A stretch of 64,000 bases of DNA from Pseudobacteroides sp. (GTDB lineage Bacteria; Bacillota; Clostridia; Acetivibrionales; DSM-2933): positions 1 through 64,000 of the forward strand of contig NZ_DATCTU010000036.1 in NCBI RefSeq assembly GCF_036567765.1, given 5' to 3'. A model generated the notes under the pieces. It was given only the letters and a program-made list of their open reading frames with translations. It was not told where the DNA came from and ran no database searches. Both the position numbers and the translations under genes were made by a program. Below, one piece after another: positions 47,929 through 56,180 of this stretch (position 1 is its first letter; each line of letters begins with the position of its first letter).

Positions 47929-47980
47929 TTTTACCGCTGTCAAAATGTGCTTAACCCAATACATTTTAGCAGCGGTAAAA
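47929..47980. terminator. Bidirectional terminator between the acidic gene and the LCP gene
   Basis: TTTTACCGCTG pairs with CAGCGGTAAAA, with AAAATGT/ACATTTT continuing inside. T-runs flank both ends. Confidence 0.8.
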
Positions 47981-47987
47981 CTGATAA

Positions 47988-49067
47988 TTAATTGGTTATA
48001 CCCTCTATCTGACCGACGATATAACTATATGAGCCGTTTATACTGCTGTTCTTACCTGTAATAGTAGCACTCTCAATCTTATACTTGCCAAGTGCCAGGT
48101 CTTTAAGGGTTCCCATATATGATACAAGTACATCTCCGGCATCAATGCTCGTTTTCATGTTCTTGTTCAGTGTCTTTATAAGTCCGGGCAATTTTGTTAT
48201 ATTTCCCAGTGTCATTTTCTGATTTAGAAATGCTTTTATAAATGCAATCTGGTTTCTTTTTCTTTCTAGATCCCCCAGGCTCCTAAACACTTTGTTTTCA
48301 TCATATCCCTGCCGATATCTGACAAAACCTTCTGCTTGACCCCCATTGAGGTGCTGACGTCCCTTCTTTAGATGAATGGATAAGCCCTGAAAAGGATCAT
48401 CATAATTCATTTCATATGGCACATCAATATCTACGCCTCCGAACAAATCCACTATTTGTCTGAATCCCTCGGTGTTAACCTTTATGTAATCATTAATCTC
48501 TATTCTAAATACTTCTTTTACAATATCTGCCAAAAAGTTTATTGAGCTTGCAGTAAACTTTCCTTCGTATTTCATTTTGATTCCTATATTGTATGCAGCA
48601 TTGATTTTGTAAAAAGAAGGGTCTTTAGACCTCCCCACCGTTTCTAGGTAATGGACTACCTTTTTGTTATAATTCACATACATGTCTCTGGGTATCATAA
48701 TTATCTTGGCGGTTTTTCCTTCTTCATCCATGCTTAAAATGCCGATAGTATCATAAAGCCCCGCTACCTTATCCTCTCCAATTATTAAAATGTTTCTGCT
48801 TCCATCAGCAACGAGGGTATCGGTGTAAGACTGCCCTTCTGTAACTCCAGGAATGGAGTTATAGTCTATTACTTCCGGAGTAGAAACTGAAGTTGGAGTC
48901 GGAATAGATGTTGGTGTAGGCAATGAGGTAGGTGTATTGGTTATAGCAATAGGAGTTTCTTTTACATCTTTATCTACCAATATGGAATTTAATATTACGA
49001 AATAAGCAATAATTCCGCAGATAACTCCAATTATTGAAAATATTATTTCACCCGTATATTTTTTCAT
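47988..49067 (-). CDS. LytR-CpsA-Psr (LCP) cell-wall polymer ligase
   Basis: A 359-residue membrane protein. One N-terminal helix (about 8-30), a Pro/Thr-rich spacer (about 40-68), then an LCP domain (about 85-300). The LCP signs are ILIIGEDKVAGLYDTIGIL, IMIPRDMYVNY, INAAYNIG, FGGVDIDVPYEMNYDD and GQAEGFVRYRQGYDENKVFRSLGDLERKRNQ in parts, including the Arg and Asp residues that hold the lipid pyrophosphate. LCP enzymes attach teichoic acid or polysaccharide to peptidoglycan. It has no LytR_C domain; a separate LytR_C protein is at 13142. Confidence 0.94.
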   Translation of the reverse strand: MKKYTGEIIFSIIGVICGIIAYFVILNSILVDKDVKETPIAITNTPTSLPTPTSIPTPTSVSTPEVIDYNSIPGVTEGQSYTDTLVADGSRNILIIGEDKVAGLYDTIGILSMDEEGKTAKIIMIPRDMYVNYNKKVVHYLETVGRSKDPSFYKINAAYNIGIKMKYEGKFTASSINFLADIVKEVFRIEINDYIKVNTEGFRQIVDLFGGVDIDVPYEMNYDDPFQGLSIHLKKGRQHLNGGQAEGFVRYRQGYDENKVFRSLGDLERKRNQIAFIKAFLNQKMTLGNITKLPGLIKTLNKNMKTSIDAGDVLVSYMGTLKDLALGKYKIESATITGKNSSINGSYSYIVGQIEGITN

Positions 49068-49262
49068 ATGTGTGGCTTCCTTTTAAACATTAGTATATTA
49101 CATATTCTATCATATTTCAGGCATAAATAGTGATTGAAGATTGGGAGGAAAAATACGGATTGTTATTATATATTTTGCAGGAAGCAATTTACGTTGTTCG
49201 CGGAACTTTGCTGCTTTGGCAGCGGTATGTATATAGAAATGTGTACTGTTGCATGAACAATT

Positions 49263-49287
49263 AAAGGAGAGTTTGCACTCTCCCTTT
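49263..49287 (-). terminator. Terminator of the zinc-ribbon gene
   Basis: GGAGAGT pairs with ACTCTCC around TTGC, extended by AAA/TTT, with a T-rich tail on the minus strand. Confidence 0.7.
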
Positions 49288-49301
49288 TATTAAGCTAATT
49301 A

Positions 49302-49502
49302 TTAATATCTATTGCCGCCATAGCCGCCTGAATTTCCTCTTCCGTTACCAAACCCGCCGCGTTGTGATTTTTTAGCTTTCCTGCATGTTGGACATCTTTG
49401 CGGTTCATTTTGAAACCCTTTTTCTTTGTAGAAGGTTTGCTCACCCTCGGAAAAAATAAAGTCTGCACCGCAATCTTTGCATGATAATGTTTTGTCGGCC
49501 AT
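49302..49502 (-). CDS. Small zinc-ribbon protein with Gly/Arg-rich tail
   Basis: A 66-residue protein. Two CxxC pairs (CKDC and CPTC) 26 residues apart make a zinc ribbon of the CxxC-CxxC family. The C-terminal 18 residues are rich in Gly, Arg, Asn and Tyr, like an RGG nucleic-acid-binding tail. The family is common in bacteria; binding RNA or DNA is plausible but untested here. GGAGG precedes the ATG. Confidence 0.88.
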   Translation of the reverse strand: MADKTLSCKDCGADFIFSEGEQTFYKEKGFQNEPQRCPTCRKAKKSQRGGFGNGRGNSGGYGGNRY

Positions 49503-49798
49503 TAAAAATACCTCCTTAACTATTTGGGATTTAACTAGATTCTTACCATGGTCTCTCCGGAAAATTAAGGAGGGAAAATGATCGAATGGGAATTAAATCA
49601 CAATTAAATTAGTGTTGTTTACTATTAATATTATACTACAATCTTTAAAAGTATTCAATGCATATTTTCCCAGTTATGTTTAATTTTACTGGCAAATATG
49701 GTAATATTATACTTAATCAATACCTATAAATTCAAGTTTGGAAATTATATTGTATATACCTTAAAAATTATATATTATTATAATAGTATATACAAATC

Positions 49799-49890
49799 AA
49801 TTGGCACTACTGTTAATCGGGCAACTTCGGTTGCAAAATCGCAAGCGATTTTGTCTCTGATATAGCGATGATGCAAGCATACTGCCAATT
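49799..49890 (+). ncRNA. Structured leader upstream of the aldo-keto reductase, possible regulatory RNA
   Basis: AATTGGCA (49799-49806) can pair with TGCCAATT (49883-49890), closing a region with two inner hairpins: GCAAC-TTCG-GTTGC, a very stable UUCG tetraloop, and AAAATCG-CAAG-CGATTTT. The closing stem ends just before the AAGGAGG ribosome site. This is a compact multibranch fold in the place where a riboswitch would sit. I do not recognise its class. The rest of the 400-bp gap (from 49503) is AT-rich with no gene. Confidence 0.45.
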
Positions 49891-49904
49891 TAAGGAGGTA
49901 AAAA

Positions 49905-51038
49905 ATGAACTATAGGGATTTTGGAAATACCGGTGTTAAAATTTCAACATTGGGATTTGGTGCAATGAGACTTCCCCAGAAGAACATCGGAGGAAAAGAA
50001 GTGTTTGATGAAGAGGAAAGTATTAGAATAATTCACCGGGCATTTGATCTAGGCGTCAATTATATTGATACAGCACCATATTATTGTGACGGAGAAAGCG
50101 AAACTATCGTAGGAAAAGCACTGAAGGGATGGAGGGATAAAGTCTACCTTTCAACCAAGAATCCGATAGAAGATGCATCGGGCGATCACTTTTTGGAAAG
50201 ATTAGAAAAGTCACTTAAGAAGCTGGGTGTTGATTATATTGACTTCTATCATATGTGGGGTATTGACCTTAAATGTTTCAATGAAAAAATTAATGTTAAA
50301 GACGGAGCGTTGAGTGGTGCCCTTAAGGCCAAGGAGCAAGGGCTCATTAAGCATATATCATTTTCGTTTCACGATAAAGCCGAAAATCTCCCCAAATTGA
50401 TAGATACAGGGGTATTTGAGACAGTTCTCTGCCAATACAACCTGATGGATAGAAGTAATGAGGAAGCTATGGCTAGAGCAAAGGAAAAGGGTCTTGGGGT
50501 TATTGTAATGGGACCTGTAGGAGGAGGCAGGCTTGGGGCTCCTTCTGAAACAATCAGAAGCTTGCTTCCAGGCAAGATTAAAACTAGTGCAGAAATAGCT
50601 CTCAGGTTTGTTCTTTCAAACCCCAATGTCTCATGTGCACTTTCAGGAATGGGCACTATGGAAATGGTTGAAGAAAATTGCAGATTAGCCTCAATGGACT
50701 CTGAATTGAGTGCCAGTGAGATTGAAAATGTTAAAGCTGCAATGAGTGAAAATAGAAAATTGGAAGATCTCTATTGTACCGGGTGTAATTACTGCATGCC
50801 TTGCCCACACGAAGTAAATATACCTCTCAATTTTCAATTGATGAATTACCATAGGGTTTACGGAATAACCGATTATGCAAGGGATCAGTATAGTCAAATA
50901 GGTATGTTTGACTGGGTAAAGGGCAAAAAAGCTGAGGAATGTACAGAATGCGGTATTTGCGAAGACAAATGCCCTCAAAAGCTGGAAATAAGAAAACAGC
51001 TTAAAGAAACCGCGTCAATATTAGGCAAAAAAGCTTAG
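49905..51038 (+). CDS. Aldo/keto reductase with C-terminal [4Fe-4S] ferredoxin domain
   Basis: A 377-residue reductase. The N-terminal TIM barrel (1-270) has the AKR tetrad in NYIDTAPYY (Asp, Tyr), LSTKNP (Lys) and DFYHMW (His). The C-terminal part has cysteines as CTGCNYCMPCPHEV and CTECGICEDKCPQKL, enough for iron-sulfur clusters. Such fused AKRs are common in clostridia, with unknown carbonyl substrates. The ATG is preceded by AAGGAGG and a structured leader. Palindromic element C begins on its stop codon. Confidence 0.94.
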   Translation: MNYRDFGNTGVKISTLGFGAMRLPQKNIGGKEVFDEEESIRIIHRAFDLGVNYIDTAPYYCDGESETIVGKALKGWRDKVYLSTKNPIEDASGDHFLERLEKSLKKLGVDYIDFYHMWGIDLKCFNEKINVKDGALSGALKAKEQGLIKHISFSFHDKAENLPKLIDTGVFETVLCQYNLMDRSNEEAMARAKEKGLGVIVMGPVGGGRLGAPSETIRSLLPGKIKTSAEIALRFVLSNPNVSCALSGMGTMEMVEENCRLASMDSELSASEIENVKAAMSENRKLEDLYCTGCNYCMPCPHEVNIPLNFQLMNYHRVYGITDYARDQYSQIGMFDWVKGKKAEECTECGICEDKCPQKLEIRKQLKETASILGKKA

Positions 51039-51137
51039 TCATGATCAAAAAACAACTTCCGCTATAAATTAGGCCCATGTGTTGACTCAACTCGTCAACA
51101 CCCGCTCAAAAAGCGGAAGTAATTTTTCATTCATGCC
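51038..51137. repeat. 100-bp palindromic element, copy C
   Basis: Arms ATGATCAAAAAACAACTTCC and their near complement to the right, ends CTTCCGCT / AGCGGAAG, inner hairpin GTGTTGAC / GTCAACAC around TCAACTC. It begins on the last base of the aldo-keto reductase stop codon and ends 33 bp before the first scaffoldin gene. It is closer in sequence to copy A than to copy B. Confidence 0.75.
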
Positions 51138-51170
51138 TTAGTAAAATAAATATATAAGGAGAGTTTACGT

Positions 51171-52785
51171 ATGAAAGGGAGAAAAGTTATTGTATTGCTG
51201 GTTACAGCTCTGATTCTTGTCAATTCAGCTGTATTATCGGTATTTGCATCACCAGCCTCCGAAACCGAAAAAATAGTTTACGGAGATGTTGACAAAGACG
51301 GAAATTTTGATTCTGATGACTATGCATTAATGAGACAATATCTATTAGGCATGATAGGTATTGATATGGTTGCAGCCACAGCAGATGTTGACGGAAACGG
51401 GAAGTTTAACTCAGATGATTATGCTTATATGCGTCAGCACCTTTTGGGCATGATTCAAGAATTTCCAGCAGAAAAATCCAGTCCTTCACCAACACTGACA
51501 CATACACCTACTTCTACACCCACTTTCACACCAACAGCTGACATTACACCAACCTTTACTCCAACCCCTACAACAACCATTCCAGTAATAGTCACAGCAG
51601 CACCTACTTCTACTCCTTTACCGACTTCTACTCCTACACCAGCCACTGAAATAAATCAACTATTTATTAACTCTGTTAAAGAATCAAACGATATAGCAAG
51701 AGTAACTATTTACATAAATGGAATTGCTAACTTTGCAGGGTATCAGGCAAACCTTCTATATGATCCTCAAGTTCTTAAACCTGTTCATCCTGACGGATCG
51801 GAATTTGACATGTATTCCACTGTTCAATCAGCCGCTTTATTAAACAAGCAATATTCTCCAATAGATTTAGCAAAACATGACCTTGAACATGGCATGCTTA
51901 ATTTCGGCAGAGCATATATGGCAATAAATTCATATAAGAACTCAGGTATGCCTGAGCACACAGGTTCTATTGCAGTTATATATTTTAAAATGCTAAAACA
52001 GGAAGTAACTGAGATACGCCTAGCAAATTGTGACACTATGCCGGAAGCAAACAATGGTACAATATTGACTGACTGGGATGGAAATCAAATATTTAATTAC
52101 CGTGTAGCTAAAACACATTTTTTAACACCTTACATGCCAACACCCACTCCTACTTCTTTTCCAACGACTACACCCACTCAAATACCTGTCAATACAACAG
52201 CACCTTCTTCAATAGTATTACCTACTCAGCCTCCAGCACAACTAAGCAGTTTATCAATAAGCGGAGAAAAAGTAACAAGTTCTTCCAGTGATCTTTTCAA
52301 GGTAACAATAAATGTTCAAAATGTAGCAGCCCTGGCGGGGTTCGAGGCAAACCTTAAATACGGATCCTGCTGTTCTTAAACCTGTATATTCAGATGGGTC
52401 AGAGTATGAAAACAGTTCTACTGCTGAAGACGGTACACTCTTAACTAACAGAAAATTCTCACCAATAAAACTGGCATACCATGATTTAGAGAATGGACAA
52501 CTTACCTTTGGGACTGCTTATGTTGATGTCAAATCCTATAAAAACTCCGGAGTTGCTGAAACAAACGGATCTGTTGCCGTAGTATACTTTAAGGTGCTTA
52601 AAAACATTCCAACCAGTATAAAACTAGCTGATTGTGCAACTCTTCCGACTGGCCTAAGCGGAACAACTCTGTTTAATTGGAACTCGTCACAGATATTTGA
52701 TTATATTGTACTTCCGATACTGACAATAAATTCTGCAAACACAATCCCTACACCAGGACCTACAAGTACACCGATTAAAATATAA
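51171..52785 (+). pseudogene. Scaffoldin-like gene (dockerin, cohesin, cohesin) broken by a 1-nt insertion
   Basis: The gene encodes a signal peptide (about 1-27), an N-terminal dockerin (about 37-97, two Ca-binding repeats such as DVDKDGNFDSDDYALMRQYL), a Pro/Thr linker, one cohesin (about 163-325), a second linker and a second cohesin. In the second cohesin, AAATACGGATCC has one G too many at 52362-52363: as read it gives KYGSCCS and a stop at 52379. Without that G it continues KYDPAVLKPVY and runs to 52785, giving exactly 537 residues. The cohesins are of type II-like sequence (IANFAGYQANLLYDP). A ribosome site AAGGAGAG precedes the ATG. The break may be a true mutation or a sequencing error; the truncated form would still have dockerin and one cohesin. 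Confidence 0.9.
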
Positions 52786-53038
52786 GCGATTATATCGAAT
52801 CCCAAAATGTTTTATAAACTTCAAACTTACTTTTTATTCCTTTTAGGTTTAATCAGTAAATTTGAGGTTTTTTATTTCCCACTATTTTTATTTTATTCTT
52901 TCATGCTAATAAAATATGGTATATAATTTAGGTATAAAAAATAGATAAAGCCGCACTAGTGTGCGTAATATCGTCATTTTGTCAATACGGTATTATGGCA
53001 TTAAGATCGGTAAAATTTTTAAAGGGGGTTTATAAAAA

Positions 53039-54985
53039 ATGAAGTGTACAAAAATTTTAATGCTGCTGATTGTTGTGTTTATTTCCCTGGGCATTGGTAC
53101 TATGGCTCTTGTGGAAGCAGCACCTACACAAGCTCTTTGGGGTGATGTTGACGGTGACGGCAACTTCGATTCCGATGACTATGCATTAATGAGACAGTGT
53201 CTGCTTGGCATGATAAGCAAAAACACAGTTCCGGCAACTGCTGATGTTGATGGTGACGGCAAACTTACATCGGATGACTATGCATACATGAAGCGTCACC
53301 TGCTGGGAATGATCTCAATGTTTCCAGTAGAAGAAAGCCTTATTACACCTACTCCAACATCCAACAAAAAGGGCAGCTTGACCTTATCTGTAGACAAGGA
53401 ATTTGCAGATCAAGGCGATATTGTTATTGCAAGTCTCAACATAACGGATATTAAAGATTTCGCCGGATATCAGGCAAATATAAAATACGATCCTACTGTA
53501 TTGCAGCCCATTATCCCTTTTGGTGATGAGTATCTGCCTTACCACAATCTAACTGCGGTAGAGCCTGGTGATCTAATTGCAAAGAAAGAGTTTCAGCCGG
53601 TTGATATTGTTTTCCATGATATCGACATCGGGATACTGAGCTTCGGCAGATCATACCTTAAGCTTGATTCTTATAGAGACTCAGGAAGGATTGAAACCAC
53701 AGGTTCTATTGGTAAAATAAGATTCAGAGTTTTAAGAGCAATTCCAACCAAGTTATACTTCAAGGGCACAAACATTCTCCCTTCAGGTATTAACGGTACT
53801 GCTTTATACGACTTTAACGCAAACCAGATTATGACCTATGACATTATTCAACCTGATATAATATTTGAGCCTTCCAAACCTACCACTACACCTACTCCGA
53901 CTGTTGAACCTACACCTACACCAACTTCAACACCTGAATCTACACCCACTCCAACAGTACCTTCAAACAGCTGCTTGACTTTATCTGTGGATAAAGAATT
54001 TGCAGACCAAGGAGATATTGTTATTGCAACTTTGAGTATTAATAACGTTTCTAATTTTGCCGGATACCAGACAAATATTAAATATGATCCCACAGTATTG
54101 CAGCCTATTATTCCCTTTGGTGATGAATATCTGCCTTACCATAACCTAACTGCGGTAGAGCCCGGCGATCTTCTTTCAAAAAAAGAATTCCAGCCCGTTG
54201 ATGTTGTCTTCCATGATATTGACATCGGAATATTGAGCTTTGGCAGATCATACCTTAAGCTTGATTCCTATAGAAACTCAGGGAAAATCGAAACATCCGG
54301 TTCTGTCGGTAAAATAAGGTTTAGAGTTTTAAGATCAATTTCAACCAAAATATACTTCAAGGGCACAAACATTCTCCCTTCAGGTATTAACGGCACTGCC
54401 CTATATGACTTTAATGCAAACCAGATTATGACTTATGACATTATTCAACCTGATATAATGTTCGGACCTTCCAAGCCGTCTCCAACTCCTGTTCCTACAC
54501 CTACGCCTAAGCTTGGAGAATTTTCGCTGGCAGTAGATAAAAGCAATGCAAATGTTGGTGAAATTATAACTGCAACCCTTAGCATAAATGAAATTCCAAA
54601 TTTCTCTGGATACCAGGCAACATTAAAGTACGATCCGTCTTCATTGCAGCCGGTGTATCAGGATGGCACCCCATATGACAAAACATCATCTCCGGAAACA
54701 GGTACATTGCTTTGCAAGAGATATTCTCCAACCGATCTCGCTTCAAATAATCTTGAAGGGGGTCTTCTGAACTTTGGTAGAGCATATATGGCTCTAAACA
54801 CTTACAGAAGCTCAAAATCACCTGAAACTTCAGGCACTGTTGCCATAGTTCGCTTTAAGGTTCTAAAGAGTTATACCAAACCTTCATTGGTCGATAATAC
54901 CTTACTGGATAATGATATCGACGGTACCTTAGTATTTGATTGGAACGGAAATCCGGTAAAAGACTATACCGTAATACAAAACTAG
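53039..54985 (+). CDS. Scaffoldin with N-terminal dockerin and three type II-like cohesins
   Basis: A 648-residue secreted protein. Signal peptide about 1-28; dockerin about 34-93 (DVDGDGNFDSDDYALMRQCL and a second repeat DVDGDGKLTSDD); cohesin 1 about 112-275; Thr/Pro linker; cohesin 2 about 311-474; Pro/Thr linker; cohesin 3 about 494-648. Cohesins start LTLSVDKEFADQGDIVIA or FSLAVDKSNANVGEIITA and contain FAGYQANIKYDP, the type II pattern. Cohesins 1 and 2 are nearly identical. Cohesins bind dockerins; the protein's own dockerin would dock it to another cohesin, so it fits an adaptor scaffoldin. No cellulose-binding or SLH module is present. The ribosome site AAGGGGG is strong. Confidence 0.95.
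   Translation: MKCTKILMLLIVVFISLGIGTMALVEAAPTQALWGDVDGDGNFDSDDYALMRQCLLGMISKNTVPATADVDGDGKLTSDDYAYMKRHLLGMISMFPVEESLITPTPTSNKKGSLTLSVDKEFADQGDIVIASLNITDIKDFAGYQANIKYDPTVLQPIIPFGDEYLPYHNLTAVEPGDLIAKKEFQPVDIVFHDIDIGILSFGRSYLKLDSYRDSGRIETTGSIGKIRFRVLRAIPTKLYFKGTNILPSGINGTALYDFNANQIMTYDIIQPDIIFEPSKPTTTPTPTVEPTPTPTSTPESTPTPTVPSNSCLTLSVDKEFADQGDIVIATLSINNVSNFAGYQTNIKYDPTVLQPIIPFGDEYLPYHNLTAVEPGDLLSKKEFQPVDVVFHDIDIGILSFGRSYLKLDSYRNSGKIETSGSVGKIRFRVLRSISTKIYFKGTNILPSGINGTALYDFNANQIMTYDIIQPDIMFGPSKPSPTPVPTPTPKLGEFSLAVDKSNANVGEIITATLSINEIPNFSGYQATLKYDPSSLQPVYQDGTPYDKTSSPETGTLLCKRYSPTDLASNNLEGGLLNFGRAYMALNTYRSSKSPETSGTVAIVRFKVLKSYTKPSLVDNTLLDNDIDGTLVFDWNGNPVKDYTVIQN
53372..54475 (+). repeat. Intragenic direct repeat: cohesin 1 and cohesin 2
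   Basis: About 507 bp from 53372 recur from 53969, offset 597 bp (199 codons). Differences are mostly at third codon positions. This points to an in-frame duplication or gene conversion inside the scaffoldin. Confidence 0.85.
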
Positions 54986-55025
54986 AAATATCCGTTCATT
55001 TAGAAAACATATTTGTGATACTACT

Positions 55026-55059
55026 CGGTAAGGGCTGAATTCTCAGTCCTTACCGTTTT
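55026..55059 (+). terminator. Terminator after the three-cohesin gene
   Basis: CGGTAAGG pairs with CCTTACCG (inner GCTGA/TCAG) followed by TTTT. Confidence 0.8.
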
Positions 55060-55173
55060 AATGGCGTGGCTCTTTTGTACAAAAAACTATTGTTTCAATG
55101 GTTATTTAGTGATAATATTTTAATTATATTAAAAGTATTAATAGCAAAAATTTTAACTAAAGGGGTTTAATCT

Positions 55174-56034
55174 ATGAATATCAAAAGAAAAATTGCGTTG
55201 TTTCTATCCTTATCAATCCTTATGGGGATCCTATTTACAAGCACTTTATACGCAGATAACCAATCAACCATATCACTTGAGTTCGATAAAACCAAAGCAA
55301 GTGTAGGCGAAGTCATTAAAGCATCACTTAAAATCAACAATATCAAAAATTTTGGCGGCTATGAAGTCCGTTTAAGATACAATCCTGAGGTTCTTCAAGC
55401 AATTGATGTAAATACAGGCAGTCCATTAGAGGACAAGACACCTCCGGCTAAAGGCGACTTGCTCCAGAATGCGACCTTTTCCCCATTTGGACTTACAAAC
55501 AGCGTCATCAAAGATGGTATACTTGACTTTGGGAATATTTACATGAAAATTCAGGATTATAAAAAAAGCGGAAAGGCAGAAACTACAGGGACACTTGCTG
55601 TTATTGGCTTCAAGGTTTTGAAGGATGCTGCAACAGAAGTAATATTTGATGACCTAAATGCTATGCCAGGTGCCATAAACGGAACAATGGTCTTTGACTG
55701 GGAAGGTGCTCAAATAAAAAGCGGTTACTCAATAATAAATCCCGGTAAGATTAATGAGTCATCATCACCCATTCCTCTTCCAAGCTTTACTGCTAAGCCA
55801 CAACAATCAGATACAGCTGTCTCACCTGCCAGCTCAGCAGCACCTGAAGCATCAGCATCATCAGCAGTATCACCCGATAGCTCAAAAGCTCCAGGCAGCA
55901 ATTCATCTGATAACGCTAGCGATTCAAATACATCAGCCAGCAAATCAAACCTTATGATTATAATAATTATACTGGCATCTGTTGTTGTTGTCATCCCAGT
56001 TATTATTGTACTCATACTTAAGAGAAAAAAATAA
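55174..56034 (+). CDS. Membrane-anchored single-cohesin protein
   Basis: A 286-residue surface protein. Signal peptide about 1-27; one type II-like cohesin about 30-193 (FDKTKASVGEVIKASLKINN, NFGGYEVRLRYNP, FDWEGAQIKSGYS); a Ser/Ala/Pro-rich linker about 196-260; a C-terminal membrane helix about 261-282 and a KRKK stop-transfer end. There is no LPxTG or SLH, so anchoring is by the membrane helix. It could hold dockerin-bearing proteins at the cell surface; the neighbouring dockerin scaffoldins are natural partners, though specificity is not known. A TTGTTT-17-TAATAT promoter candidate lies upstream. Confidence 0.93.
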   Translation: MNIKRKIALFLSLSILMGILFTSTLYADNQSTISLEFDKTKASVGEVIKASLKINNIKNFGGYEVRLRYNPEVLQAIDVNTGSPLEDKTPPAKGDLLQNATFSPFGLTNSVIKDGILDFGNIYMKIQDYKKSGKAETTGTLAVIGFKVLKDAATEVIFDDLNAMPGAINGTMVFDWEGAQIKSGYSIINPGKINESSSPIPLPSFTAKPQQSDTAVSPASSAAPEASASSAVSPDSSKAPGSNSSDNASDSNTSASKSNLMIIIIILASVVVVIPVIIVLILKRKK

Positions 56035-56066
56035 ATTTCATAATAAAATGTTATTTAAGTATTCTA

Positions 56067-56104
56067 AAAAGAGGCTCTTGGAGTTTTCTCCAAAAGCCTC
56101 TTTT
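56067..56104. terminator. Terminator between the anchored cohesin and the SLH gene
   Basis: AAAAGAGGCTcTTGGAG pairs with CTCCAAaAGCCTCTTTT around a 4-nt loop; useful in both directions. Confidence 0.8.
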
Positions 56105-56180
56105 ATGTCTATATAATAGTTCAGTTGCTAGTATCCTTGCCCATTAAACAACACATTTTTCCATGCATGAAGAAGTAAAT

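Noticed and set aside
49160..49264. TTG-started 34-codon frame behind GGGAGG
   Set aside because: Composition is not protein-like, the spacing is long (11 nt) and no homologous pattern is recognised.
52340..52380. Programmed frameshift in the first scaffoldin
   Set aside because: There is no slippery run, no Shine-Dalgarno-like stimulator and no shift-type stop; a simple 1-nt insertion explains it better.
51171..54985. CRISPR-like or tandem repeat array in the scaffoldin region
   Set aside because: The repeats are protein-coding cohesin and Thr-Pro linker codons, not short DNA repeats with spacers.
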